Shown: positions 44,230 through 52,114 of the stretch, piece by piece
How the letters are laid out: each line of letters starts with the position of its first letter
How positions within the stretch are numbered: the first letter of the stretch is position 1
Assembly (NCBI RefSeq): GCF_003122325.1
Contig: NZ_QFBC01000002.1
Span: 496,001-560,000, forward strand
Direction: 5' to 3'
Length of the DNA stretch: 64,000 bases
Source: Rhizobium album
GTDB lineage: Bacteria; Pseudomonadota; Alphaproteobacteria; Rhizobiales; Rhizobiaceae
Notes under the pieces: model-generated
Seen by the model: only the letters and a program-made list of their open reading frames with translations
The model's database searches: none
Told to the model about the DNA's origin: nothing
Translations under genes and position numbers: made by a program

Positions 44230-44685
44230 TCAACCGTCCTGGGATGACTGTAATTGCGCTCGCAGGTCATGCAGGCGCTGGCGAAGGGCGTCGATCTCGT
44301 CGCTATCGCAGCCGATCGCCTTGCCGATGGCGCCCAGCACGCCGGCGGCCTGCTGTTTCAGCGCGAGCCCCTTCGCCGTTACGCGAACCAGCACTTGCCG
44401 TTCGTCGTTGACGTCGCGCAGCCGGGTAATCAGCCCCGCCTGCTCCAGCCGCTTGAGCAGCGGCGACAGCGTGCCGGAATCGAGATCGAGGGACTGGCCG
44501 ATCGCCTTGACCGGCACCTCGCCCTTCTCCCACAGAACCAGCATGACAAGATATTGCGGATAGGTGAGCCCGAGCGGATCGAGCAGCGGCTTGTAGGCGC
44601 GCGTAAACGCGTGCGCCGTGGCATAGACGGCAAAACAGAGCTGCCGGTCGAGCACCAGATGCTTGTCCAAAACCGCCTGTTCCAT
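44230..44685 (-). CDS. ohrR: MarR-family organic peroxide regulator OhrR
   Basis: This 151-residue regulator from the start used has the conserved reactive cysteine in LDRQLCFAVYA, the LGLTYPQYLVMLVLWE block and a winged helix (IGQSLDLDSGTLSPLLKRLEQAGLI, then RDVNDERQVLVRVT). Oxidation of the cysteine by organic peroxides releases DNA. Starts at 44718 (GTG) or 44712 are possible, but MEQAVL gives the usual OhrR N-terminus. It is divergent from ohr, with operator-like palindromes between them. Confidence 0.92.
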   Translation of the reverse strand: MEQAVLDKHLVLDRQLCFAVYATAHAFTRAYKPLLDPLGLTYPQYLVMLVLWEKGEVPVKAIGQSLDLDSGTLSPLLKRLEQAGLITRLRDVNDERQVLVRVTAKGLALKQQAAGVLGAIGKAIGCDSDEIDALRQRLHDLRAQLQSSQDG

Positions 44686-44768
44686 CGCCTTGCCCCGTCG
44701 TTTCACCGTCATCGTCACGTGCCACCATAATCGCAGTTCAAATTCTTTTTTTCAATGTGCAAAATTAT

Positions 44769-44787
44769 ATTGCGCGCAATTAAATTG
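44769..44787. promoter_or_regulatory. OhrR operator region: two overlapping palindromes
   Basis: ATTGCGCGCAAT (44769-44780) is a perfect palindrome. It overlaps CAATTAAATTG (44777-44787), whose core matches the classical OhrR box CAATT-A-AATTG. The pair lies 46 bases before ohr and about 80 before ohrR, so one site could control both promoters. Confidence 0.75.
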
Positions 44788-44832
44788 TTCTATATATAAA
44801 AATCATTCTCGACAAACCCAAGGAGACACGAG

Positions 44833-45255
44833 ATGCCGATCCTCTATACGACCAAAGCCACAGCCACCGGCGGCCGTTCGGGCCGCGCCGTCAGCGAGGA
44901 CGGTGTCCTCGACGTGACGCTGACCACGCCGAAGGAACTCGGCGGCGACGGCGCCCGCGGCACCAATCCCGAGCAGCTTTTCGCCTCCGGCTACTCCGCC
45001 TGCTTCCTCGGTGCCCTTAAATTTGTGGCAGGCAAGGAAAAGGTAAAGATCCCGGAAGACACGACCGTGACCGCCACCGTCGGCATCGGCCCGCGTGACG
45101 ACGGCCAGGGTTTCGGCATCGAGGTGTCGCTGTCGGTCAACATCCCGGGCATCGACCGCGAAGTCGGCGAAAAACTGATCGCCGCCGCCCACATCGTCTG
45201 CCCCTACAGCCATGCGATGCGCACCTCGACCGAAGTGCCGGTCTCGCTCGCCTGA
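44833..45255 (+). CDS. ohr: Organic hydroperoxide resistance protein
   Basis: This 140-residue thiol peroxidase of the Ohr/OsmC family reduces organic hydroperoxides using two cysteines: C57 in FASGYSACFLGAL and the second in AAHIVCPYSHAM near residue 121. AGGAG lies about ten bases before the ATG. It is divergent from ohrR, which should repress it until peroxides appear. A strong bidirectional terminator follows. Confidence 0.95.
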   Translation: MPILYTTKATATGGRSGRAVSEDGVLDVTLTTPKELGGDGARGTNPEQLFASGYSACFLGALKFVAGKEKVKIPEDTTVTATVGIGPRDDGQGFGIEVSLSVNIPGIDREVGEKLIAAAHIVCPYSHAMRTSTEVPVSLA

Positions 45256-45277
45256 GCCAGGGCCGAAACAATCGACG

Positions 45278-45313
45278 AAAAAAGCCGGAGCGTCGCACGC
45301 ATCCGGCTTTTTT
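45278..45313. terminator. Strong terminator after ohr
   Basis: Perfect 12-base arms, AAAAAAGCCGGA (45278-45289) and its complement (45302-45313), end in six T residues. The A-run and T-run make it functional in either direction. Confidence 0.9.
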
Positions 45314-45363
45314 CGCCCGACAAGACAGGTGACAAGCCGGAAAATTTGCCTTAGAGAGGGCGC

Positions 45364-45438
45364 ATGTCGATGCTGAACACCTACGCCTATCGATTTTATT
45401 CGTACCGCTGCTTCCAGCGGATGCGGGCCTGTGCGTAG
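45364..45438 (+). CDS. Tyr/Phe-rich attenuator leader peptide
   Basis: The 24-residue peptide MSMLNTYAYRFYSYRCFQRM plus RACA is encoded after a GAGAGGG ribosome site. Four Tyr codons (45382, 45388, 45397, 45403) and two Phe codons (45394, 45412) lie within eleven codons. The composition and position before a DAHP synthase gene and a terminator mark it as a translation-coupled attenuator leader sensing charged tRNA-Tyr, with tRNA-Phe as a possible second signal. The alternative pairings are described with the terminator at 45469-45496. Confidence 0.88.
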   Translation: MSMLNTYAYRFYSYRCFQRMRACA

Positions 45439-45468
45439 ACTAGACTGACGTCACGACATCACCCGAAC

Positions 45469-45496
45469 AGCCGCTGGTCACCCTGGCGGCTTTTTT
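45469..45496 (+). terminator. Attenuator terminator before the DAHP synthase gene
   Basis: AGCCGC (45469-45474) pairs with GCGGCT (45486-45491), extended by wobble pairs, and is followed by six T residues. Inside the leader ORF, CCGCTG (45405-45410) can pair with CAGCGG (45415-45420), and CAGCGG can instead pair with CCGCTG (45471-45476). That gives a 1:2, 2:3, 3:4 switch. A ribosome stalled on the Tyr codons covers segment 1, frees segment 2 for antitermination and allows transcription of the synthase gene. Confidence 0.85.
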
Positions 45497-45536
45497 GTCG
45501 GCACGGTATGACCCCCAGAACAGAGGAAAGCATGCC

Positions 45537-46598
45537 ATGCCGCATACCACAGACGACCTGCGTATCGTCGACATCACCCCGCTGAGCTCGCCGGAGCGCA
45601 TCCTGACGGAGATCCCGCGCACCGACGCGGTGACCGAGACCGTCACCCGCTCGCGCCAGACGGTGCACGACATCCTGCACGACAAGGACGACCGCCTGAT
45701 CGTCGTCATCGGCCCCTGCTCGATCCACGATCCGGTCGCCGCCCGCGAATATGCCGGCCTGCTGGAAGAGCAGCGCCGCCGCTTCTCCGACGAGCTGGAA
45801 GTGGTGATGCGCGTCTACTTCGAGAAGCCGCGCACCACCGTCGGCTGGAAGGGCCTGATCAACGATCCGCATCTCGACGGCAGCTACCGCATCGAGGACG
45901 GCCTGCGGCTTGCCCGCGGCCTGATGATCGACGTCAACAAGCTCGGCCTGCCCGCCGGCTCGGAATTCCTCGACACGATCACGCCGCAATACATCGCCGA
46001 CCTGGTCAGCTGGGGCGCCATCGGCGCGCGCACGACCGAAAGCCAGGTACACCGCGAACTGGCCTCCGGCCTGTCCTGCCCGGTGGGTTTCAAGAACGGC
46101 ACGGACGGCAACGTCCGCATCGCGCTCGACGCCTGCATGGCCTCGTCGCGGCCGCATCATTTCCCGGCAGTGACCAAGGACGGTCGCGCCGCGATCGCCT
46201 CGACCCGCGGCAACGAGGATTGCCACGTCATCCTGCGCGGCGGCAGCCGGACGAACTACGATGCCGACAGTGTCAACGCCGTGTCGGCGCTCTCGGAAAA
46301 GGTCGGGCTTGCGCCGCGGCTGATCATCGACGCCAGCCATGCCAACAGCAGCAAGAACCCGGAAAACCAGCCGAAGGTGACCGCCGACGTCGGCCGCCAG
46401 GTGGCGGCGGGCGACCGGCGCATCAAGGGCGTCATGGTGGAAAGCCACCTCGTCGCCGGCCGGCAGGACCTGGTGCCGGGCAAACCGCTCGTCTACGGCC
46501 AGAGCATCACCGATGGCTGCATCGACTGGGCGACCTCGGTTTCGGTGCTGGAAGATCTGGCACGGTCGGTCCAGGCACGCCGGCGGGCTGCGGCATAA
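45537..46598 (+). CDS. Class I DAHP synthase (3-deoxy-7-phosphoheptulonate synthase)
   Basis: This 353-residue enzyme makes the first shikimate-pathway intermediate from PEP and erythrose 4-phosphate. It matches the AroF/AroG/AroH type: IVVIGPCSIHDPVAAREYA near residue 55, MRVYFEKPRTTVGWKGLINDP, GARTTESQVHRELASGLSCPVGFKNGTDG, the ILRGG loop and DASHANSSKNPENQP. Which E. coli isozyme it corresponds to cannot be told from sequence alone. The Tyr-rich leader suggests tyrosine as the main regulatory signal. AGAGGAAAG precedes the ATG at 45537. Confidence 0.95.
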   Translation: MPHTTDDLRIVDITPLSSPERILTEIPRTDAVTETVTRSRQTVHDILHDKDDRLIVVIGPCSIHDPVAAREYAGLLEEQRRRFSDELEVVMRVYFEKPRTTVGWKGLINDPHLDGSYRIEDGLRLARGLMIDVNKLGLPAGSEFLDTITPQYIADLVSWGAIGARTTESQVHRELASGLSCPVGFKNGTDGNVRIALDACMASSRPHHFPAVTKDGRAAIASTRGNEDCHVILRGGSRTNYDADSVNAVSALSEKVGLAPRLIIDASHANSSKNPENQPKVTADVGRQVAAGDRRIKGVMVESHLVAGRQDLVPGKPLVYGQSITDGCIDWATSVSVLEDLARSVQARRRAAA

Positions 46599-46616
46599 GG
46601 GACTGCGGCTGAAATG

Positions 46617-46639
46617 ATGAGGGCTCGACAGGCCCTCAT
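46617..46639 (+). terminator. Possible terminator after the DAHP synthase gene
   Basis: ATGAGGGC (46617-46624) and GCCCTCAT (46632-46639) form an eight-base stem 19 bases after the stop codon. Only a short T-stretch follows, so termination would be weak. Confidence 0.45.
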
Positions 46640-46659
46640 TCGCCTTCGCGCTGCGGGCT

Positions 46660-46686
46660 TTTCTCCCCGTTACGGCGGGGAGAAGA
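46660..46686. repeat. RIME-like palindrome, copy 8
   Basis: TTCTCCCCG (46661-46669) and CGGGGAGAA (46676-46684) are perfect nine-base arms around TTACGG, flanked by T and A runs. It lies between the convergent DAHP synthase and lipoprotein genes and could act as a bidirectional hairpin. Confidence 0.75.
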
Positions 46687-46784
46687 AAATGTGATGCACC
46701 CCTCCACGTCTTACAGCAGAGGGTCAGGAGCCAAGCCGCCTGCACGGCAAAGGATTGGGCCGTCGCGGCTCAGTGATCCCCAGG

Positions 46785-47054
46785 CTACTTGATATAGCGC
46801 CGGGCACCCTTTTCGCCGCTGGTGCCGGTTTCGCCCAGTTCCTCCTGCATCGCCTCGACACCACGCTTGGGCACGAAATAATACTGGCCGGAGCGCACGG
46901 CATTGGTGCAGGCGACAAATTCCTGCTCGCGGATGACGCCGCGGCATTGTTTGGAGATCGGATCCACGAACCCGTCCGGCGGCACGTAGGCGCCCGGATT
47001 GGTGCAGCCGCTGACGGCAAGCAGGCCGAGGATGGCGATGGCGACGTTTCTCAT
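46785..47054 (-). CDS. Small lipoprotein of unknown function
   Basis: This 89-residue protein has a lipoprotein signal (MRNVAIAILGLLAVSGC). The mature part contains a second pair of cysteines (KQCRGVIREQEFVACTNAV) and a charged C-terminus. GAGGG lies before the ATG at 47054. It is probably anchored in a membrane of the envelope. No family was recognised. Confidence 0.72.
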   Translation of the reverse strand: MRNVAIAILGLLAVSGCTNPGAYVPPDGFVDPISKQCRGVIREQEFVACTNAVRSGQYYFVPKRGVEAMQEELGETGTSGEKGARRYIK

Positions 47055-47137
47055 GTGTCCCTCTTCATGCGGGCGGCGCATGCCACCGATTCGAACACAC
47101 TCGATATCCGTCCAACCCTGCCCGAACGTTGCGTCGG

Positions 47138-47869
47138 TCAGGCCCGTTGCTTTTCGTCGAGCCAGTCGCGGATGAGCGCCCGGTAGCGCTCGCCGGAAAA
47201 GCTCGGGAAGTGGCCGCCATGCACGAGGCGCACCGGCAGCGACAGCAGGCGCTGCATCGACCGCAGGTAATCTCCGGCATCGGCATGGTAGGTATCCTCG
47301 ATCAGCGGGCCGTCATAGAGGATGTCGCCGGAAAACAGGATGCCGGTCTTTTCCTCCCACAGCGCGATGCCGCCGGGGGAGTGGCCGGGCGTATGAATGA
47401 CCTCGAAGACGCGATCGCTGAGATCGATATGATCGCCGTCCCGAAGGATGCGGGTCGCCGGCGCCGCCTTCACAGCATAACATGTCGAGCAATAGGGTTC
47501 CGGCGGCAGGGCGTCGAAGATGTCGTCGGTGACATAGGGTTCGGCGAGCGTGTTGGCGCGGGTCGGGTGGGCGAGAAGATCGGCCTCGGCCTCATGCACG
47601 GCACGGCATTCGAACTCGTGATGGCAGCCGATGTGATCGAAATGGGTGTGGCTGGCTACCGCGATCAACGGCTTCTCGGTGACCAGCGGCACCCACTCGC
47701 GCAGCGACACGACACCCATGCCGCTATCGACCAGCATGTCGCGGTCGCGACCACGGACGTGCCAGATGTTGCAGCGGTAGAATTCCTGGATGTAGGGTTC
47801 GGAAATGGCGGTGACGTCGTCCCCGCGGCGCTCGACGGCGTACCATTTGTCCGGGCTGATGCGCAGCAT
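47138..47869 (-). CDS. Metallo-beta-lactamase-fold hydrolase
   Basis: This 243-residue hydrolase has the HTHFDHIG metal-binding motif near residue 75, with later ligands in HTPGHSPGGIAL, FSGDILYDGP and the C-terminal LVHGGH. It resembles glyoxalase II-type or lactonase-type members; substrate is not evident. There is no signal peptide. GAGG precedes the ATG, which starts two bases after the stop of the PotA-like ATPase, so it is the last gene of that importer operon and probably acts on the imported compound or its product. Confidence 0.87.
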   Translation of the reverse strand: MLRISPDKWYAVERRGDDVTAISEPYIQEFYRCNIWHVRGRDRDMLVDSGMGVVSLREWVPLVTEKPLIAVASHTHFDHIGCHHEFECRAVHEAEADLLAHPTRANTLAEPYVTDDIFDALPPEPYCSTCYAVKAAPATRILRDGDHIDLSDRVFEVIHTPGHSPGGIALWEEKTGILFSGDILYDGPLIEDTYHADAGDYLRSMQRLLSLPVRLVHGGHFPSFSGERYRALIRDWLDEKQRA

Positions 47870-47871
47870 GG

Positions 47872-48975
47872 TCAGGCCTCCGTCACGGCCGGCAGGGCGA
47901 CGATATCGGCGGCCTGCACGGCGAGCGGCACGCAAACGCCATCGGCAAGCTGCGCCGTCTGCGGCATGTGCACGACGAGGCTCAGCGAAGGCGAGGATAC
48001 GGGCGCCACATGGCAACGCTGGTGGGTGCCGAAGAAGGCACTGGACGTGATACGCGCCTCGCCCAGCGACAGGCTGCCGGGACTGCCCGCCGTCTCCGCG
48101 GGACCGCGGAAATGCTCCGGGCGGATAACGAGGCTGAGCTTCTGCCCGGCCCTCGCATCGCCGGCGGTAAAGGCCGTGGCCGGCAGGGCCAGCCGGCCGA
48201 GCGGCGTTTCCACCAGCACGTCGTCGTCGTCGCGGGCGATCGCCTTGCCGTCGAGGAAATTCACCTCGCCCATGAAGCCGGCGGAAAACAGCGATTTCGG
48301 CCGCATGTAGATCTCGGCCGGCGCGCCGACATCCTCGATGCGGCCAGCATTCATCACCACGATGCGGTCAGCGATCGCCATCGCCTCTTCCTGGTCGTGG
48401 GTGACGTGGACGAAGGTGGTGCCGACCCGCTTCTGGATCGCCTTCAACTCATCCTGCATCTGGCGGCGCAGTTTCAGGTCGAGCGCGCCGAGCGGCTCGT
48501 CGAGAAGCAGCACGTCGGGATCGACGGCGAGCGCCCGGGCCAGCGCCACGCGCTGGCGCTGGCCGCCGGAGAGTTCGTGCGGCTTCTTGGCCGACGAGGC
48601 CTTCAGGCCGACGAGATCGAGGAAACCGAAGGCCTTCTCATAGCGTTCGGCACGCGCCATGCCGCGCATCCTGAGGCCGAAGCCGACATTGTCGCGCAGG
48701 CACATATGCGGGAAAAGCGCATAATCCTGGAACATGGTGGTGGTCGGACGCCGGGCCGGCGGCACGAAGGTCATGTCCTTGTCGGCGATCAGCACCTGGC
48801 CGCTCGAGGGCAGCAGGAAGCCGCCAAGGATGGAGAGCAGCGTGGTCTTGCCGCAGCCCGAGGGGCCGAGCAGCACGATGAACTCGCCGGCGGCGATCTC
48901 CAGCGAGACCTCGTTCAGCGCCGTGAACTGGTGGAAAAGGCGCGAGACGGTGCGGATCGAGACGGCGGCGGTCAT
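47872..48975 (-). CDS. Spermidine/putrescine-type ABC transporter ATP-binding protein
   Basis: This 367-residue ATPase of the PotA/CysA type has Walker A GPSGCGKTT (residues 37-45), the LSGGQRQRVALARAL signature, Walker B DVLLLDEPLGALD, the VTHDQEEAM switch and a C-terminal TOBE-like regulatory domain. It drives import together with the two permeases just upstream. It overlaps the permease gene by four bases and is followed two bases later by the MBL-fold hydrolase gene. Confidence 0.92.
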   Translation of the reverse strand: MTAAVSIRTVSRLFHQFTALNEVSLEIAAGEFIVLLGPSGCGKTTLLSILGGFLLPSSGQVLIADKDMTFVPPARRPTTTMFQDYALFPHMCLRDNVGFGLRMRGMARAERYEKAFGFLDLVGLKASSAKKPHELSGGQRQRVALARALAVDPDVLLLDEPLGALDLKLRRQMQDELKAIQKRVGTTFVHVTHDQEEAMAIADRIVVMNAGRIEDVGAPAEIYMRPKSLFSAGFMGEVNFLDGKAIARDDDDVLVETPLGRLALPATAFTAGDARAGQKLSLVIRPEHFRGPAETAGSPGSLSLGEARITSSAFFGTHQRCHVAPVSSPSLSLVVHMPQTAQLADGVCVPLAVQAADIVALPAVTEA

Positions 48976-49763
48976 GGCGTGTTCTTTTTCCGGAAGAGGG
49001 TCAGTTCGAGGATGGCGAGCAGCGCGATCGACGCCAGGAAGACGACGGAGCCGATGGCGTTGGTTTTGGGGTTGAGGCCGGAGCGCAACAGGCTCCAGAT
49101 CTCCACCGGCAGGGTGACGTTGAAACGCGACAGCAGGAAGGCGATGATGAATTCGTCCCAGCTGAAGGTAACAGAGAGGAAGAAGCTGGCGAGGATCGAG
49201 GGCATCAGCATCGGCGCGGTGACGAGCAGCATCACCTTCCAGTCACTGGCGCCGAGGTCGCGGGCGGCGCGCTCGATGTTCACATGGTGATCGCCCATCG
49301 AGGAATAGATGATCGCGAAGCAGAGCGGCAGGTTGATGACGACATGGCCGATGCCGACCGTCCACAGTGACAGGCCGATGCCGAGCGTATTGAGCACGGT
49401 GAGCAGGCCGAGCGCTATGATCAGGTAGCTCACCGTCATTGGCGCGATCAGCAGGCCACGCTGCAGCACCGAGCCCGGCAGCTTGTAGCGGGCAAAACCG
49501 TACGCCGCCATGAAGCCGAGCAGGCAGGCGACGGCGGACGACGCGGTGGCGACGATCAGCGAATTCAGCAGGGCCGCCATCAGCTTGCGGTCGGCGAAGA
49601 TCGCCTCGTACCATTGCAGAGAAAAGCCGTTGAAGGGTGGTACCGGCAAGCGGCCGTCCTGGAAGGAGAACAGCACCAGCACCGCCACCGGCAGGAAGAT
49701 GAAGCCGAACAGGGCGGCGGCGTAGATAACGGCAAGAAGGGTGGAGAGACGGTGGCGCAGCAT
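48972..49763 (-). CDS. ABC transporter permease (PotC-like)
   Basis: This 263-residue inner-membrane permease has about six helices and the cytoplasmic loop motif ERAARDLGASDWKVMLLVTAPMLMP that docks the ATPase. The ATG at 49763 is used; the much longer open frame upstream is out-of-frame sequence of the previous permease gene. The gap to that gene is two bases, and its own stop overlaps the ATPase start. Confidence 0.92.
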   Translation of the reverse strand: MLRHRLSTLLAVIYAAALFGFIFLPVAVLVLFSFQDGRLPVPPFNGFSLQWYEAIFADRKLMAALLNSLIVATASSAVACLLGFMAAYGFARYKLPGSVLQRGLLIAPMTVSYLIIALGLLTVLNTLGIGLSLWTVGIGHVVINLPLCFAIIYSSMGDHHVNIERAARDLGASDWKVMLLVTAPMLMPSILASFFLSVTFSWDEFIIAFLLSRFNVTLPVEIWSLLRSGLNPKTNAIGSVVFLASIALLAILELTLFRKKNTP

Positions 49764-49765
49764 GG

Positions 49766-50629
49766 TCACACCCGATCGATCTTCAGCCAGCGGGCGCAGA
49801 GCGCATAGGCCAGCGTGACGGCGAGCATCAGCACGATGGAGAGCGCCGAGGCCATAGGCAGGTCGGCGCGCCGGCCGATCTGCAGCATGATGATCTGCGG
49901 CAGCACCAGCTCGTTGTTGCCGCCGAGAATCTGCGGCGTGATATAGTCGCCGATGCAGAGCACGAAGGTGAGGAAGGCGCCGGTCATGATGCCGGGCAGC
50001 GTCAGCGGCAGGATGACGTGCCAGAAGGTCTGCAGCCCGTTGGCGCCGAGATCGGCGGCGGCGCGGCGGTAGTTCGGCGACAGTTGCACCAGATTGGCGT
50101 AGATCGTCAGCGTCAGCAGCATGACGAAGAAATGCACGAAACCGATGACGGTGGCGGTGCGGGTGCTGGCGATTTCCAGCGGCTCGGAAATGATGCCGAT
50201 GCCCAGCAGCGCCTGGTTGATGACGCCGTTCTTGGTCAGTACCAGCAGCCAGGAATAGGAGCGCACGACATAGGACGTCCAGAACGGCAGGATGGCGAGG
50301 ATCAGCGCCGTGCGCTGGAAGCGCTTCGGCACCCGTTCGGCAATGATCCAGGCAAGCGGATAAGCGAGCAGCACCGAAAGCACGGTGACGGTGAGGGTGA
50401 TTTCGAGGGAATTGCTCAGGCCCTTGAGCAGGGCGTTTTCGCCGAAGAAGCGCAGGTAGTTGTCGAGGTTCCAGGCACGCACGATCTCCCGGCCCTGCCG
50501 CGACCACAGGCTCATCGCCGCCATGAACAGGAACGGCACGACGAAGAAGGCGACGGTCCAGACGAGCGCCGGCGCCACAAACCCCCAGGCCTTGCGGCGA
50601 TCGGCATTTTCGAGCGAGAGGGTGGTCAT
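49766..50629 (-). CDS. ABC transporter permease (PotB-like)
   Basis: This 287-residue permease has about six helices and the ATPase-docking motif RRAAADLGANGLQTFWHVILPLTLPG. It pairs with the PotC-like protein to form the translocation pore. The start MTTLSLENADRRKAWGF is used; the region upstream of it is repeat DNA rather than coding sequence. A 286-base gap with a RIME-like element separates it from the binding-protein gene. Confidence 0.92.
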   Translation of the reverse strand: MTTLSLENADRRKAWGFVAPALVWTVAFFVVPFLFMAAMSLWSRQGREIVRAWNLDNYLRFFGENALLKGLSNSLEITLTVTVLSVLLAYPLAWIIAERVPKRFQRTALILAILPFWTSYVVRSYSWLLVLTKNGVINQALLGIGIISEPLEIASTRTATVIGFVHFFVMLLTLTIYANLVQLSPNYRRAAADLGANGLQTFWHVILPLTLPGIMTGAFLTFVLCIGDYITPQILGGNNELVLPQIIMLQIGRRADLPMASALSIVLMLAVTLAYALCARWLKIDRV

Positions 50630-50715
50630 GGGTGGCTTTCGGCCTCTGTTTCGTGTTGGGGGATTGCCCCTGATCCGCCTGCGTCCCTTACTCCCCCGAG
50701 CGGCAGGGTATCGCA

Positions 50716-50885
50716 CATAGAACGAAAGGGTGCCCCGTGCCCCTTCTCCCCCGCGGGGAAAAAGGTCCGCAGGACGCAGCGAGATGAGGGGGTGCCACGG
50801 GGGAAAGTCCTGCCGTGTGTCGCCCCTCATCCGACCCTTCGGGCCACCTTCTCCCCGCTGGGGAGAAGGGGAAGAGGGGCGACGA
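50716..50885. repeat. RIME-like mosaic element, long copy 9
   Basis: The order of blocks is CCCCTTCTCCCCCGCGGGG, AAGGTCCGCAGGACGCAGCGAGATGAGGG, a variable core with CCTGCCGTGTGTCG, CCCCTCATCCGACCCTTCGGGCC and CTTCTCCCCGCTGGGGAGAAG. This is the inverse of the element at 15.77-15.98 kb. As there, it lies between a binding-protein gene and the next permease gene of an ABC operon. Confidence 0.85.
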
Positions 50886-50915
50886 GCCGTCAAACCCGCC
50901 ATAGGCAGCCAATAT

Positions 50916-51998
50916 TTACTGCTGCAACATCTCCGTCCAGACATCCTGCATCTTCTGGTCCAGCTCGGCGCTCGGCACCGGATAGAGCTGGGTTTTCGGC
51001 AGGTACGATGCCTGGTCGCTCCAGCGCAGCGCCGCCTTCTGGGCGTCGGTCAGGTGATCGCCCGCCTTGCTGTTGGCCGGCATCGCCCAGTAGCAGGAGG
51101 AGGTGGCAAGCCGCGCCTGGCCCTCGGGGCTGACGATATACTGCACGAACTTGCGCGCCAGTTCCTGCTTCTTCGAGGTCTTGAGCACGGCGATGGACTG
51201 GGTCCAGAGCAGGCCGCCCTCGTCCGGGATCGTCCAGTCGAGGTCCGGCTTGTCGGCCGAGAGCACGCCGGTGATCCATTCGCCGCCGCCGAGCAGGATG
51301 TCGACTTCACCGGTCGCCAGCGCCGTCTGCGAGGAGACGACGTCGCTGACCTGCTTGGAATTCTGCTTCAGCGCCACCAGCCTGTCCTTGATGGCGGGTA
51401 GATCGGCGTCGGTGAGTTCCGCGGTCTTCTTGCCAAGCTCCAGGCCGGCGATGCCGATCAACGGCAGGTAATAATCGTAGATCGCGATGCGGCCCTTGTA
51501 TTTTTCCGACCAGAGCGACGACAGGTTCTTCATGTCGTTCACATCGACCTTCGACTTGTCGTAGGCGATGGTGTTGTAGCCGAATTTTTCGGTGACGGCG
51601 TAGATCTTGCCGTCGCGGCTGTTGTTCTTGTCGAGGCGAACCTCCGGGAAGATATCCGCCGTCGGCAGGGCATCGGCCGGCAGTTCGGCAAACAGGTCCA
51701 TGTCAAGGGCGCGCTGCACATCGACGCCGTCGATGACCATGACGTCCCAGTCACCCGGCTGCGACTGCTCGATGATCGACAGGCCGGCGCCCGTGCCCTC
51801 GAAATCCTTGAGATTGACCTTGACGTTGTTGGCCTGCTCGAACGGCTCGATCAGCGTCGGATCGGTGTGGTCGCACCAGACCAGCGCGTTCAGCTCATCC
51901 TGCGCCAGTGTCGGCGCGGCAAAGGCGATGGCCGCAAGCGCGGTGGCGGACTGCAGAAAACGGCGCATGCAAGCGCCAGGCCTTTTCCCGGTTTTCAT
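50916..51998 (-). CDS. Periplasmic binding protein, spermidine/putrescine (PotD/PotF) type
   Basis: This 360-residue secreted protein has an N-terminal signal with a basic start and the cleavage region AAPTLAQDE. The mature protein shows ALVWCDHTDPTLIEPFEQANNVKV, GDWDVMVIDGVDVQRALDM, FGYNTIAYDKSKV and GEWITGVLSADKPDLDWTIPDEGG, fitting the PotD/PotF cluster, which binds polyamines and other cations. The usual aromatic cage residues cannot be confirmed by eye, so the substrate stays open. GAGGG precedes the ATG at 51998. It heads the operon and is divergent from the TetR gene. Confidence 0.9.
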   Translation of the reverse strand: MKTGKRPGACMRRFLQSATALAAIAFAAPTLAQDELNALVWCDHTDPTLIEPFEQANNVKVNLKDFEGTGAGLSIIEQSQPGDWDVMVIDGVDVQRALDMDLFAELPADALPTADIFPEVRLDKNNSRDGKIYAVTEKFGYNTIAYDKSKVDVNDMKNLSSLWSEKYKGRIAIYDYYLPLIGIAGLELGKKTAELTDADLPAIKDRLVALKQNSKQVSDVVSSQTALATGEVDILLGGGEWITGVLSADKPDLDWTIPDEGGLLWTQSIAVLKTSKKQELARKFVQYIVSPEGQARLATSSCYWAMPANSKAGDHLTDAQKAALRWSDQASYLPKTQLYPVPSAELDQKMQDVWTEMLQQ

Positions 51999-52047
51999 CT
52001 CGTTTCCCTCTTTCCCGACGCTCATTTCCGGCGCCTTTCGGAAAAAG

Positions 52048-52093
52048 ATTGAATGAGTTCAATTTTTAAGTCAATATCAATTTTGAGGATATT
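52048..52093. promoter_or_regulatory. Two dyads between the ABC operon and the TetR gene
   Basis: ATTGAA-TGAG-TTCAAT (52048-52063) is a perfect dyad with six-base arms. AATATC (52073-52078) and GATATT (52088-52093) form a second one. They sit in the short AT-rich gap shared by the divergent binding-protein and TetR genes, as expected for TetR operators. Confidence 0.6.
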
Positions 52094-52114
52094 CAAAAAA
52101 CGGAAAAGACTGAA

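Noticed and set aside
49764-50507. Upstream extension of the PotC-like permease frame
   Set aside because: This part is out-of-frame sequence of the PotB-like permease gene. The real start at 49763 is two bases after that gene's stop.
1728-50885. Repeated palindromes as a CRISPR array
   Set aside because: Copies are scattered kilobases apart, vary in length and have no regular spacers or cas genes.
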